Source of the DNA: Ligustrum vulgare
Taxonomy: Eukaryota > Streptophyta > Magnoliopsida > Lamiales > Oleaceae
NCBI GenBank assembly: GCA_963555705.1
Contig: OY743177.1
Coordinates: 53,086,596 to 53,150,595 of the forward strand
Length of the DNA: 64,000 nucleotides
Reading direction: 5' to 3'
Part shown: piece after piece, positions 33,290-46,330 of the stretch
Numbering within the stretch: position 1 is the first letter of the stretch
How the letters are laid out: each line of letters begins with the position of its first letter
The notes under the pieces: generated by a model
What the model was told of the DNA's origin: nothing
Databases searched by the model: none
The model's input: the letters and a program-made list of their open reading frames with translations, nothing else
Translations under genes and position numbers: made by a program

Positions 33290-34474
33290 CCTTGTAACAT
33301 TGGTGATATCCTGATAAACTTGATAAACTTTTCTGCCCTCTTCAGAAATTCTTGATACGTTCGAGGCCCGTCCTCATGCACTGACCACCAGAAACGAGTT
33401 TATATTTGCAAACCTGATAGAACTACCATCAACAGCGTGTCATCAGATATTTTTTCCATTCTCATGATTTGTTTATTGAAACGGCTCAAATAGTTCTTTA
33501 AAGACTCCTCTTTCTCCTGTCTGATTATCACCAAACTCTCTTTCGAGGTGGTCGGAATTTTCGACCCCATAAATTGTTTCAGGAAATGATCACTCAGCTG
33601 AGACCAACTAGAGATTGAATGTTGAGATATCTTGCGAAACCCGAGCTCTATCTCCTAGAGTTAAAGGAAACACCCTACATGTTATAGCATCGCTTGCTCC
33701 TTGAAGTTCCATCCAGGACATGTATTGGTCCAAGTGTGATACCGAGTCAGTTTCCCCATTGTACCCGGCGAGGTGTGGCATCTTCATCTTTCCAGGTAAT
33801 GGTTGTGACAGTATGACCTCTGTGAAAGGCGATGTTCTCTTGGTATATGGTTCTGTTGACCCTAGCCCTTCCTGTTTCTCTTCTAGGTCGGACAACCTCT
33901 TCTTTAACTATTCAACTTCGGTTTGATCTGGTCTGCTCGACGGAGGAGTTGGTGGCTAATTTAAATGGAGGATTGAACTATCAGCTTGCTGGTTTTCGAA
34001 GTTCACTTTCTTCGTCGAGGACTTATGCCCATCTCCCCTTGTCTGGGAAGCTCTACTCTCTCCTTCTCTTTCAATCCTTCTCTCAGGATATGTCCCCACT
34101 TTATTGCATTCACTCCCCAATATCTGTCCCCTCCAATCGTGCGATTTATGACCTCGTATTTGAGGTGTGCTCTCACCGACTGCAGTCCTAGTATAGTCCA
34201 AGTATTCATTTTGTTGCTCCTCATACCGGGAGGGTCCGTTAGATATTTGTAGTTGCGACTGGACCTCGCCTTCTTCCTGACGGCGACCTCGATTTTGATT
34301 CCTCCTCATTTCTTCCATATCCCTTTGCGTCCGTTCAAGCCGATCAAAGACCACTTGCATGTTTGCGTCTGTTGGGGGTCGTGGAAGGGAAGACATTCCA
34401 GATCCGTGAACATCCCTGTGCAAATCGTTACTATGATGTGTGTGATGACTTCCCGATTCTTGTTGGCGACTCAT
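33290..34474 (-). pseudogene. gag: Ty3/gypsy Gag (Tat-like), frameshifted
   Basis: It reads right to left from ATG at 34474: MSRQQESGSHHTHHSNDLHR, a basic/polar leader with a coiled-coil stretch (VVFDRLERTQRDMEEMRRNQ), to a stop at 33956. The capsid domain follows in another frame (33895-33608): PFTEVILSQPLPGKMKMP, LDQYMSWMELQGASDAITCR and VFPLTLGDRARV. It continues in a third frame to about 33290 (ESLKNYLSRFNKQIMRMEKI). These match the retrotransposon gag domain of plant gypsy elements. At least two frame changes make it non-functional. No zinc knuckle or protease follows; tandem repeats begin instead. Confidence 0.82.
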
Positions 34475-34520
34475 CGCATCAGGGAAAGAAGAATGTGGTT
34501 GCCAACAACAAGGATAAGGG

Positions 34521-34540
34521 CCCTCCTTCTAGCGCCAATT
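34521..34540 (-). other. Primer-binding site of the Tat-like element
   Basis: Minus strand AATTGGCGCTAGAAGGAGGG directly follows the 5' LTR. The TGGCGC start is typical of plant gypsy PBS; the primer tRNA was not determined. Confidence 0.75.
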
Positions 34541-35351
34541 TGTTGACGTCTCTTTTTGTCAACAAATAAAGATAGTGGGATTTTTAAAGTTTACAAGTGA
34601 ACAATATATTTGATGAAAATTTGGCTAAGAATACAACTCTTATTTTTCCTGACCAATATTGAGAAAAACTGTGGATAACTAATGTCATAAAAAGGGTAAC
34701 AAATCAAATGCGAACTGAAGAGATAATATCATAAATTTGCGTCCAGTTCGATACTGATCTTACAGTTAGGTCGAATCAACGAAATCAAATGACAAGAGTT
34801 TTAAGAGGTTTTTATTTTTCCATCCTTGGCAAAGAGCATTTATGTCTCTTATTTATAGTAGGAGAGGAGACAAAACATAATTATTACATCATAGCATGTC
34901 TGCAGTATGTGATTGATATTGACTAATGACATTGCTGACAACATGATAACAAACGATCACACTGACACATTACAGATAATCATGATTACTGACACATAAT
35001 ACGGCTGATTTGACGCTCCAGCAGTGCCTCCATTCTCAACTCGGCTGATAGTCGCCTCGGTCAACATCACCTTGACACAAAATCACCTTGATTTTACCGA
35101 ATCACCTCTCTCTTCAAGTTGAGTTCGGTCAATTAAATCACCTCGGTACAAAATCACCTCGATTTTACCAAATCACCTCTCTCTTCAAGTTGAGGTCGGT
35201 CTATTAAATCACCTTGGCACAAAATCACCTCGGTTTTATTTTGCGTTCATTCCTCCAGGTCAAATACAGTTTTTTGATCATGCAATTGGAAGTTGAGAGT
35301 TGACGTCTTTCGATGTTGGACCCATTATCCACCTCAGCACGATGTGGAACA
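34541..35351 (-). repeat. 5' LTR of the Tat-like element
   Basis: 811 bp partner of 29113-29927, with the same TGTTGACGTC start and degenerate CACCTCG tandem units (about 35055-35240). Confidence 0.9.
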
Positions 35352-36376
35352 ATATGTTTGAGGGATTTGGCAATGGCAATTTGGGATTATTGGTGAAAGG
35401 AAAGTGGTGGATTCGAAGTGTGGCAGAGAAGGGAATGTCTTTGGGTTGATGGGTTTTCTCCAATTTGATTTCTATACTTGGACTGCCGATGCTGTGCTGC
35501 AGTGAGAGAGAGGCTAGTGAGGGTTGGTGAGAACGAGAGAGAGGACTGCGTGGCTGTTGCTGTGAGGGATGGAGAAGCTTGTGGCTGGTAAGGTGCTACA
35601 TTTGCTTTGAGGTTTGAGCCAGGAAACCAAGAGATCAAGCAGCAATATGCAGAAATCAAATCTTTGTTGGAGAACGTATAGATCCTATCTTTGCCTGGTC
35701 CAAATGCTGTTGTTTCTTAGTTTTGTCATAGGATATAGTTAAATGGTCACAGTAGAAAGTTTTAGTCTCTCTCATGGAGTGCTGAATAAATAGCACCTTT
35801 GGGCATCTAATGTTACTTTTCCAGATGAGTGGCATCCTACTGATTCCATTGAAACTTTCAGAGTATCACATCTTTACTCCATTTGACAAAGGTAAATGGT
35901 TACTTATGCTGGTACTTTGCATGCTTGTATCTTTTAGACAAACACATGGCACCAAAAACATGAGCTAATTCTGAGTTCCAAGCTGACTTTATCCACCATT
36001 CTTATATTATACTTGCATCATTCATATGTTCAACTTGGAGAAGTAAGCCATTTGCTCAACATGCTATCAACCCTTTTTAAAAATGGAAAAATGGAAAAGA
36101 CAATTTTTTTTACTTCACATATCTATATCAAAAAAGAAAAAACTTACAGTTTTTCATTATGCTTGTCTTTGATTTAGCAATCTTTTTGCATTTCCTTTGA
36201 CATCTTCACAACTACAAAAGTTTTATCCTCATTTATATTTTCAAGATATTTTACTGTCAGTCCTTTGTAACGTTCTTAACATAATAATGCTTCATTTCCC
36301 CCACAGTGCCATCTCTATCACCATCTAACTTCAGAACTTATAAGAAATTTCAAAGTTTTAATTAAAAATGCAATCG
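35352..36376. other. Intergenic stretch; possible TPR-like coding scrap
   Basis: Mostly unidentified. On plus, 35595-35678 reads ATFALRFEPGNQEIKQQ and YAEIKSLLENV before TAG. This resembles the helical edge of a tetratricopeptide repeat (LEP-N-EIK pattern), so a decayed gene fragment is possible. The minus-strand 90-codon frame at 35387-35659 overlaps it and looks like a shadow. Confidence 0.3.
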
Positions 36377-36381
36377 CGACC

Positions 36382-37776
36382 TGTTGGAATTATATATGCC
36401 CATAGAGTATAATTCACTACATTTGAAATAAAATATTAATTGATTATATTAATATGATGTTGCATTTGTCCATGGGTCGATTTGATATTACAGATTGAGT
36501 GTTTAAGTTGTTAAACACAAAAAGATTAAAGTTCACGATCAGTAAATAAATATGGACAATTTATTTTGATAAGATCGTCTCGATTTTATTAAATTTTATC
36601 TTTGACTTTGGTAATAAAATTGAGAATATATTTGGAACGTATTGGACGGGACTATGTGAAATTATTTTGTGACATTGACCATACAAATTTAATTCACAAA
36701 TTAATTCCACTTGACTATCGTACGTGGAACCTTAATCCTAATCGGATAATGGACTTCGATTACTAACTTGAAGTTCTTTGAGGTATCAATGGGTGAGATC
36801 AAATTGCTGATCAATATCTCGGTACTTTGAGAATTAAAGTAAACTAACGAGGAATATATATTCATATTATGGAATCCGTCACCTTTTAGGTATGATCATA
36901 ATCTCACTAGTTATTTTAGTGGACAGTTGAATCTCAGTTCAGTAATTTGACGGTGACTGTTGAATTCTATGATGTGATGTGATCACATCGAATTGTCAGA
37001 TAGAAGATGAGAGTTGAGAGTTTATGAATATTCAGAGAAGGGAATTTTGGTCATTTTAACTTGCTCTGAATATCGAGGGGGGAAACATGTAAGAACGATA
37101 AGTCAGAAGATATAATTATTGAGTAATTGTTTCAGTAATTTCAATTTTACTAAGAGTGCAATCTCGTTCTTTTAGTGGAATAGAACGTGATTAATAAATT
37201 AATTTTGACTGATCAAGAGTTGACCGGGTCATAATTAATTATTAGAGCTTAGTTTAATTGGGACCGATCAGGTTCCCTCGGTGGCTTCACTATAATAGGC
37301 TTATACAGGCTTATTACCTGTATTGGGCTATGCAGAAATGAGCCTGAGTTATGGTACTAGGGTTGGTAGGGTTTTGGAATGTAAAGAGGTTACAAATAGT
37401 CTCCTAAGACTATTTTTCTTGACAAAATTTGAAAAGTGGTGAGACACACACTAAAGTGTGTAGTGTATGTTTTCCTCTTTACAAATAAACTCTAATCCTA
37501 GTGTAACCTAGATTTTGAAAAAGGTGATCACACACCTGCATAGTTACTATTGGAGAATACCGAAGAAAGCTTGAGGGTTTGAAACTTTGATGAAATCAAG
37601 AAGCAGTTGATGAAGATTATTGTAAAGCACACTACAAGGGTAATCTTCTCAAAACCTTTGTTGTGTGCACAAAATTATTTATTCCAAGTTAAACACATAA
37701 AACAGAAAATCCTGTAACGGGATGAACTACCAGAAGAGATCAATTTTTGTGTGTAGAACAACCCGGATTCTCAACA
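36382..37776 (+). repeat. 5' LTR of degraded copia element
   Basis: 1395 bp. It differs from its partner by substitutions of roughly 5% and small indels by eye. Confidence 0.9.
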
Positions 37777-37778
37777 AT

Positions 37779-37790
37779 TGGTATCAAAGC
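37779..37790 (+). other. Primer-binding site (one-base variant)
   Basis: TGGTATCAAAGC, one transition away from the usual TGGTATCAGAGC. Confidence 0.8.
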
Positions 37791-38989
37791 GTCAGGTTTT
37801 TATGCTGTTTTGTGTATTTAAGACTAAATAATTTGTTATGCATGTGTTAGTAGAACGGTGTTATGATTATGTGATTTATTTATTTTGTTATTGGATGAAT
37901 GATGTTTTATTGAACTTATTTATGGCCTTAGATTTTATTTTGTGAAATCTTGTATTGTATTATCGAGTCATGTAACAAAGGGGGTGAATTACGACTCTAT
38001 ATTTTCTGCTTTGATTATGATTTTGCAATAGAATTAGGTTTTGTGTAATTTCAATTGTAATTGTAAATTCAAGGACCAGATCTGCATAATCAGATTGAGG
38101 GACTTCTGCTGCAATTTCGGTTCAGGGACTACTCTTCACCTTCTTCAAAAGTGTAAGGATCCGTAATGCAATTTTGCTGAGAATTTGAAAAACTAGTGCC
38201 GACACTTGTGGTTTCTGCCGATGCAGTCGATGAGCGACGGCGCTGCTGTCCGGTCTCGACTGCGATGGTAGTGGTACCGCGTGCGTACCGCTGCGATGGA
38301 AGGAGACGGAGTCCGCGATATGCAGCCATGTGCGTGGTCATGGTGGAGATGATGAGACAAGTGGATGTCGTCGCTTCTCCTGGTTCCATTTTTTCGGCAA
38401 CAGCGTGCGAAAAGCAGCAGCATCCATGGTGCTGCCGTGTATTCGATTGGTGGTTCGCACCACCTTAATGGCGGCGGTAGCGGTACACGCAAACCGCTGT
38501 GTTGTCGGACAGTGGTTTCCCTCCATGGAGATTTTTCAGCGACGGCACGTGAGGTGAGCAGTGACTGCGTTTTTCCAGATACAGATAAATACATAAAGAG
38601 GAGATGAATTTGAAATTTGGCCAACTTTTGGGTTAAATGGAAGATTGGGCTGGATAAAGGAATGGGCCAAGTTTTCTAATTTGAATTGAAGTTGGGCAAG
38701 ATATGGGTGAAATTAAATATAGTCCTGAATTGTAAAATTGGTCTATTTTGATTTGCAATGTGGGCTAAATTGTTTAGTCGAGCTAATGAAATGTGGACTG
38801 AATTTTACAATAGGATGGAATATTTAATTAGATCAATACAATTTGGCATTGGGTTAAGTAAACAACTACCGACATTCAGGCTTGGAATTTTTTGTAATCA
38901 GATAATTTGTAACTAATTACACAAGTATCAAAATAATTTTCAAAATCAGGTATTTTTTTTAAAATTAGAATCAGGTTCTGTAATTAATT

Positions 38990-39560
38990 ACAATTGTAAC
39001 TTTATTTCAATTTGTAATTAGTTACAATTGTAATTACTTACCACCACAACCACCACTACCTAATTTGTAATCAGCCACTGCCACAAACACCATCGAAAAT
39101 ATAATTGTAACTTTATTTCAATTTTGTAATTAGTTACAATTTTAATTTTAACTATAATTACAATTAATTACCACCAACACCACCACAACTGATCACAACC
39201 AACCACCATCGATCACCACCTAATTTATAATCAACCACCGCCGCAACCCTCGTTGTCGAACTACCATCGGAAATAAAATTATAATTTTATTTCAATTTTG
39301 TAATTAATTACAATTACAATTGCAACTGCAACTTCATTTCAATTTTGTAATTAATTACAAATGTAACTTTATTTCAATTTTACAATTAATTACAATTGTA
39401 ATTAATTATTTTGTAAAACATGACAGATTCTTATGCAAAAATTAATTAAATTAGTTATATTCACTATAATTTCAACTGCAATTGCAACTTAATTACTTGA
39501 ATTACAATATACAGTTAATTACAAATGTAACTTTGTTTCAATTTTATAATAATTTATAAT
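38990..39560. repeat. AT-rich dispersed dyad repeats (TTACAATTGTAA)
   Basis: At least eight variants of TAATTACAATTGTAACTTTA alternate with ATTTCAATTTTG. The core TTACAATTGTAA is self-complementary. Confidence 0.7.
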
Positions 39561-39595
39561 TAATTATTGTATTGACAACACCACCACCACCATCG

Positions 39596-39895
39596 TCATC
39601 TTAATAACAACACAATTGCAACTACTTCATCCAAAGGAAAAAGCCAAACAATTGTGTTAAAAATTGACTTCTGACCCAAACTTGAAGCATTGGATCCTTT
39701 GCTGGCAATAGATTCAGTGACCGACCCAATTGAAGGCTTTTTCACCATCATCAGTTGATTAACATTTTCTGAACAATAAGCATCTGAATGTCTCAGATTT
39801 TCCTTGGGAGTTCTCAATTAAGATGCCTTAGCAGATGAATTAGATGCTTGCATACGTGGACTCTCACACAGTTGTCAATCTGGCCTCAGCCGCTG
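39596..39895 (-). pseudogene. Unidentified coding-like fragment (possible captured exon)
   Basis: The minus strand reads SPRMQASNSSAKAS, a TAA, then LRTPKENLRHSDAYCSENVN and MMVKKPSIGSVTESIASKGS. Apart from one stop it is open over 85 or so codons, with low-bias composition unlike copia proteins. It lies within the degraded copia element and may be host exon sequence carried by it or by an unrecognised insertion. No family assigned. Confidence 0.3.
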
Positions 39896-42469
39896 AAGAA
39901 ATAGTGTTGTCGTAGGGAGTGAATGATGCGATGATGTGGTGTGAAGAGAGAGGAAAGAGAGAGAAAAATAGAGAGAAGAAAGAGGGACGGAAGACTGATG
40001 GTTATGTTTAGTTTTTGGTTTTGGTTTATTAAGTTAATACCTGATTTCATAAATTAGTTTATGACTACCTGCTTTTAAAAATTTCCAATATAAATGCATG
40101 ATTTTGTGTAATTTACCCTTTGGCATTTGGGCAAAAGATTGTAGCTTTGCAGATTGGACCGGTTTGATGATGGGCTAAGAAATATTAGTTGAAGAGTTCA
40201 AGTAATGGGCTGAACATTTACAAATGAAAATTGAAGAATTGGGCCAACTTGTGGCTCAATAGATTCTTTAATTAATTTTTAATTTTGTATCTAAGTTTGA
40301 GCCATAAATTATGTTCTTGTTTATTTTATCATCGTATTTATTTATTACTTTAATTAAATGGTGAATGAATGTCATTAAATAACATGTCATGTAGATCGCA
40401 TAAACACCTCTCTAGGTACTATACTGTCCTTTATTGTTTTATATTTTATTTTCTTTTCTAAATGTTAGATTAGAAAATAAATTAATTTATTAATAATTAA
40501 ATGAATTTTAAGAGTTAAAATTGATTGGTAATTATTAAATTAAAACCCGACAATTCAAATATTAAGTGAGTGAGGGTGCAATTTTTGAACCCGCAGCCTC
40601 CCTTATGAGCCCATTAGTAAAAATTTGTGTATGCTTCGTGCTAATCTAATTAGTCTCCCTATAGGAGGGATGCACTGTTTTGGTTACTAGATTGGGCCCA
40701 TTGGGTGGTAATTTTTAAGTGTGAATTAACCATGATTACCCTATAGGTAACGTAATTAATTTGGTACTTGAAATATTATCAATATAAGGGTTATACACTT
40801 AAATCAAGGATATCGTGAGGACTTCCTATAGAATATCCAAACGATGTCAATGATGACCAAATTTTAATGACAATAAATTAAATATTGCATGAGATGCTGG
40901 ATATATTTAATTTAGTGGGAGGGTCACAGCCTAGCCATAAATCACATTTATTTCTCATATAGAGAAATGTGTTTAAGATTTTGGATTTTTAGGTTGTTGT
41001 CATTTTATAGCAATTTTGGGTCTACTTGTGCATAATTTTTTTCTTCATGCTAATTTTTTTCTTCATGCATCATATATGAAAGTATTCATCATTTATGCAA
41101 CTTGTGTTTAATACATTTGTTTTATTTGAATGTCGTATTTTCCACAACTAGTTATATGTTTAGACATCATCAACTAATTGGCGAAAACTGCAATATGTCT
41201 CGTTATAATTCTTTCCACTTATAACATTTTTTTGTGTTAGGAGATCCTTGTTCAATAGTAATCATAAATCTTCCAATGAAAATAGTGTTATTTTGATGAG
41301 ATGGATTATTGTATAGTTTTGATTCTTATATCAAGTATTTCGCAATAAAAATATCAAAATGGGATACCATATTTATTTTCTAGATGGAAGGGTATTTTTG
41401 ATAATTTGAACATTTTAATTATAGAGTTATACAAAATATGATATCAAGCTATAATATATCTCTACTTATGAACCGATCGCGTTTTTGCAAGAGACCATTT
41501 GGTAAAACATGATTGGTCACTTTAACGTGGTGAAGGTTCAACTTGAAAACATTGATTCTTGTGGCATAATGCTTAAGAAATTTTTTAAGATAATCTCTTA
41601 CGGTTCAGTGTGGACTAAATTCATCAGGATGAACATGTCTCTGAAAGGCTCAATGTAAGCTATTCATAGAGTAGAGATTATTTTAAAGCAACGGATAGTA
41701 TGGTAGGCCCTCTAACCTTTTTGCTTTGAGCAAAGATAGGACTAATGAGGAGTAGCCTTTCCTGGAAACTCTATAACGGAGTATGAATCTATTCATTGTG
41801 TTATGGTTAGTAATTGAGTCTATCTTGATTATAGATTCTAAAGTAACTAATCACTGTTGCAAGTTGTTGCAATATGGTCCTAGGTGATCAAATGGCTCAA
41901 TGAGAGATAGAGTATACTATAAGGATAAGCACGGGTACGGTAATATGGAAAGAGCCATTGGACTTTTATGTTTGCGAAACATTTTTTATTGTTATTTTGT
42001 CTCTTTATTATTTGAGCATAATTATTTGGCACTTAATCTCTAGTTGTCAGTTGGAATTAAGTAAAATAATGTTCTTATTATTGCAAGACAAATGGTTAAT
42101 AATATTAAAGTCTTATAAATGGTTTCTTTGTGTAATATTACCACAAGTGATAAGGGATAGGCGATTCCTTGTATTAATGACTCTTCGATAAGATCTTAAG
42201 AGAATCATATTTATCTAAATAAGATTCAAAGACTGGTAAAGATAGATCTCTAATTATTTTGGAGGTGAAATCTACGTGGGCTTATGAATCTCATTTAGAG
42301 GGTAAAATGATTAAGATCTTAGGCTTGGTCGCACTTATTCAAAACTCGATTCTAATACTGGTAAGGGATGGACCTCGAAAAGACTAGAGATGGAATCTAT
42401 ACTTTTTTTGAATCTTGTTTAGAGGATTAGTTAACCAATAGTCCTCATACATTAAATGGACTTAAGAGT

Positions 42470-42700
42470 TTGGAGTTTAATACACTTCGATATGTGTGGA
42501 TCCTTTTGTACTCAAGCTACAAGAAAGTGCGAGTAATTTATCACTTTTACTGATGATCACTCCAGATTTCGATTCTATACTTAATATCTCATTAATCCGA
42601 AATGTTGAAGAAATTCTAGAATTTTGGATAGAAGTTGAGAAGTAATTAAGAGAATCGAAATACTTCGATTTGATCGATGTTTGTGTATCTCTCATATGAG
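42470..42700 (+). pseudogene. Copia integrase core remnant
   Basis: The plus strand shows, across stops and frame changes, HTDMCGPF-like and FITFTDDHSRF-like segments, then sequence aligned with the usual KF..EVE region. These are the first two thirds of the copia D,D-35-E integrase core. It is non-functional. Confidence 0.6.
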
Positions 42701-43363
42701 TTTAGGAACCATTCATCGAAAAGGAAAACAAGGTAATACCAAATCAATGACGAGTTGTCCTCATTACTAGTTTCATTTTGGGAATGTACACTGGAGATAG
42801 TCAGGTTCCTTTATAGCCTAGTACCATTGATTCATTTCCTGAAATACCTCTAGAGTTATGGCATGGGTGCAAGCCCAGTCTATACCACATTCGGACTTGG
42901 GGACTTTTGACATACACGCTGAAAGGAAGGATTGACGAAATGGAGGCGACAATGAAGGTTTGATTATTTGTGAGGTATACAACGAAATTAGAAATTATTT
43001 CTTCTATATTCCTCTGGTCAAGAAAGTATTTGTTGAGTACAAATGTAACTTTCTTAGAGTATAAGGCATATAAAAGAATACAAATCCACAAGTAAAATTC
43101 TGTTGGATAAGATGTTAGAACGTGGTTCAAACAACTTGATTCCAGGTTTCCGCATAGGATTAATCTTGATGATTTGGGACTTACTACAGAACCAATGGTT
43201 ACCGATCCTAGTGGGAGAAATGGGCAAGTGGTTCAACCACTATTCTTGCCTAGTGATCCAAATGGACAGGAAAAAACCAAAGGTTGTAGTCGAAGAAGTT
43301 CTCACTATTCCACCTCCTCTTTATGTTCATAGGGAGGTAGTGGAGAGGTTGATCCCAGTAAGG

Positions 43364-45758
43364 TGTAACGCCCCGAGTTCCGAGAAACGTGAGAACGTCA
43401 CTTTTCTAAATTTTTGAATAAACTTTATTGCGAAAAATGACTAAATATTAAATATCACATTTATTGAATAAAAGTTTAGCGATAATTCAGATGGAATAAG
43501 GTAATTCGTACAAAATAACAATTCTTGATAAAATGAAATAATTATTTCAAAGTTCACGACTTTCAAAAAAATATCAATTTGTAATTTTCCGTCATTGCCC
43601 ATCACTTGCCACCGTCTCCGAAATCTGCAAAAATTGTTAAAAGAACGGGGTGAGCTTTTCAAAATGAAATACTCAGTAGACTCGACTCAAATAATTAATC
43701 TACAAGATAATTGGACAAGTAATTATGCAAATAATGTAGTGATATTCTTTTCTTATTCATAAGCATCATAAAATGAGTGCAAATGAACACATTCTTTTCT
43801 TGTCTCATGCTAGCAGATAAGTTATGACGTGCATAACATAAATTCTCAAATTTATCTCATACGAGATATTCTTTTCTTTTCTCATGCAATTAAGCATACA
43901 AAAATCACACAAATTCACATAATCACGTGCAATTATAGTCTAAATCAATTAGTGGGGCGAGTCTACCTCAAACTTAACGAGTTCACAAAAGTGGAGCGGG
44001 AAGTACGTCAATCTCTTAATTCTCCAAATGATTCGTCTAGCCAAGAAAAATTAATTTAATTAATATTTTCGAAATAATAAAAATTAAAGTGACGAAAAAT
44101 AAAATATAGGGTTTTGAGTGAAAATTTAAGGAAGACTGAAATTTAAAAGTTTAGGGACTGAATAGTTATTTTCGAAAATAATAGGGCTGATTGTAGGAGT
44201 TAAGGACTGCAGGGACCAATTTTTTACGTACTGAAATCTTTGAAACTGAATTAAAATATTTTAAATAAAATTAAACCAAGGCTGAAATTTAGTTCTTTTA
44301 AAATGAAAGGACTAAATTGCAACTTTAAAAAAAACTAGGGGTGAAAGGGCAAATTTCAAAACTTTAAATAAGATATCCACTTCTCTCATAACTCTCTCTC
44401 TCTCTAAAATCAGTAGAGAGACGAGAGAGAAGAGACGATGAGGAGGGGGATGGATCCGGCCCTCTCTCTAATTCACGTCGGCGGGAGGAAAACCTGGCGT
44501 CGGAACCGCCGTCACGTGGTGGCGGTAATGGCCGTGTGAAGGGGAGGGAGTGGGTGGTTTTTGGTATGCGATTAGGTGCGAAAACAAGCAAAAACCGAGG
44601 CTTGGAGGTTCAACTCTTTGGTGAATTTTCCGGCGGTACTCCGACTGGAATGGGTAGGGAGTGGAGGTAAGTATATGGGTTTCTCGTTTAATTAGAGTTT
44701 TGGGTTGTCTGTGTCGCGATTCCGGCAATAGCTCCGGCGAAGTGGCGGTCGAAGGTTAGTAGGTATTTGGTGGGTTTATTCTTGGGTTTTGCTTGGTGTT
44801 TGGGTGTTGATTGTGGGAGTTCTCGAGGTTGGGCAACAGTGGTGATTTGAATTCGATTTTGAGTGGTTGTGAAACTGGGTTCGGCTGGGTGTTGAATTCC
44901 ATCCGACAGTGGAGGTGCTTGGTTGCTCGATGGTGTTTGAGGTTCTGCAGATTCTGGTTCGACTGATTGAGGATTTGTGATGGTGTTTTCGGGAAATTGG
45001 CGGCAGCTTGAAGTTGAATTAGTGGTGTTGTGGAGGTTTCCAGCCATTGTTGATTTCGTGCAGTGGTGGCGGCAGCTTGAAGTTGAATTAGTGGTGTTGT
45101 GGAGGTTTCCAGCCATTGTTGATTTCGTGCAGTGGTGGCAGGGGTGATGGTTTGAACGACGGAGGTTCTGTAGTTGATTTGGAACTGTGGGAATTCGTGT
45201 GCAGCTATTGTGAGGCTCGAGAGCTTACCCAGAAGCTAATGCTTTGTGTGATTCCTCGGCTGTGTGAGGGATTGTGTTAATAAACATAGGTTGCTGACTT
45301 GATTTTGGTAGATTAGGGCAAAACTTGTGGTTTATGGAAAGATTGTGATATCCATATTGTATGGAATGAGGAGGTGAAGTTGGAAGGAAATCGGTGATTT
45401 AGTTTTCCAAACAAATTGATTGGCTTGATTTAGGAGATTTGATATAATCTTGCTAAATTATGAAACTAAGCAACTTGAGGGAGAAGCATGAACCGGATTG
45501 TGAATTTGGGCTTCAAGTTTGAGTTTGGGCTTAAGTGTTTGGCCTAAAGAAAATGATTAAATTTGGGCTAAAGCATAAATATTGATATTAAACTATTTTA
45601 AATAAAATTTGAAAATTGGGCTATGATTAAAAATAAATAAAATTTCAATTAAGAGTTTTGGCTAAACGAATATTCTTTTAAAAAAAGTGGGATGAGTCGC
45701 AGCGACACACCTTCATAATATTTTATTTAAAAGTAACGAAAAATTTCCGATCGCTACA
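43364..45758. mobile_element. Solo LTR (gypsy type) nested in degraded copia element
   Basis: It starts TGTAACGCCCCGAGTTCC and ends TTCCGATCGCTACA, with TSD TAAGG (43359-43363 and 45759-45763). It is 2.4 kb with no internal coding region. It resembles the TGTAACACCCC solo LTR at 14006 only at its ends. Confidence 0.9.
44999..45136. repeat. Two tandem 69-bp units in solo LTR
   Basis: GGCGGCAGCTTGAAGTTGAA begins each unit (44999 and 45068). The copies are identical by eye, so this duplication is recent. Confidence 0.9.
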
Positions 45759-45954
45759 TAAGGGATATAACCAAGTAGTGGGAAGAGATGAAGTAACTCT
45801 ATTTGGACATAATGAAAATTCACTTCCAGCTACTAATTGGAGTAAGAGGTTGTAAGACCACCTTCTTGATACTTATTCTACAGAGAGTCTTTTTAGACAA
45901 TCTCTACTGAAATAAGAGGACTCCCCCTCATTTAGGGAAGTGGTAGAAATTATG

Positions 45955-46330
45955 GATTTGAAATCATGGAAGGTGAACGTGAACTCGGAATTGGATTCCT
46001 TGTACTAACCAAGGTTTGGATATTTGTAAACGCACCTAATGGGGTCAAACCTATAGGGTGTGATGATTTTTAAGATGATAAAAGAGGGGTAGATGGGAAG
46101 GTTGATGCCTTTAACGCAAGACTTATGGTTATGGGTTTATTATACCCTTCTCTTAAATCAACATGCAAAAGTTTACCTAGATCTTTTACCCATTGTTGTG
46201 CATTGTGAAAATGAGGTACGACAAATGGATGTCAAGACGCTTTTTTTTTAATGCATCTTGAAGAAATCATTTACAAAGTGTAACCTGATGGGTTCATACT
46301 AAAGACCATGAAAGTAAAGTTCATGACTTA
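45955..46330 (+). pseudogene. Copia reverse transcriptase remnant
   Basis: Recognisable through multiple lesions: SWKVNVNSELDSLY, a GVMIFKM..KEG region matching GCKWVFKRK, then VRQMDVKTLFF matching the conserved QMDVKTAFLNG motif, and MHLEEIIYKV. It follows the solo LTR, so integrase and RT remnants belong to one element. Confidence 0.6.

Larger units (their letters stand above)
29113..35351 (-). mobile_element. Pol-less Ty3/gypsy element (Tat/Ogre-like) with antisense ORF
   Basis: LTRs of about 0.81 kb lie at 29113-29927 and 34541-35351 (TGTTGACGTC...CA). A PBS-like TTGGCGCTAGAAGGAGGG abuts the right LTR on the minus strand, so the element reads right to left. It holds a gag-like region (34474 to about 33290), blocks of tandem repeats, and a plus-strand intron-containing ORF (30363-32453) next to the 3' LTR. 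Protease, RT, RNase H and integrase are absent. Gag plus an extra antisense ORF near the 3' LTR is known from Tat-lineage plant elements. The flanks ATAGG (29108-29112) and ATATG (35352-35356) could be a TSD with one mismatch. Confidence 0.83.
37791..41400. other. Unrecognised interior of degraded copia element
   Basis: It contains a GC-rich patch (38190-38560) open in several frames on both strands but without known motifs, and interspersed TTGTAATTAATTACAATTGT repeats with CACCAC runs (39000-39600). The minus strand at 39817-39596 has an open stretch with LRTPKENLRHSDAYCSENVN and KPSIGSVTESIASKGSNASS whose composition looks like a cellular protein; family unknown. The typical gag region was not found. 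Confidence 0.4.

Noticed and set aside
38193..38624. Several overlapping frames on both strands in a GC-rich patch
   Set aside because: Openness on both strands reflects base composition; no family motif is visible.
44364..45116. Pro/Ser-rich minus-strand frames
   Set aside because: They lie within a solo LTR and include a tandem duplication; no protein family is recognised.
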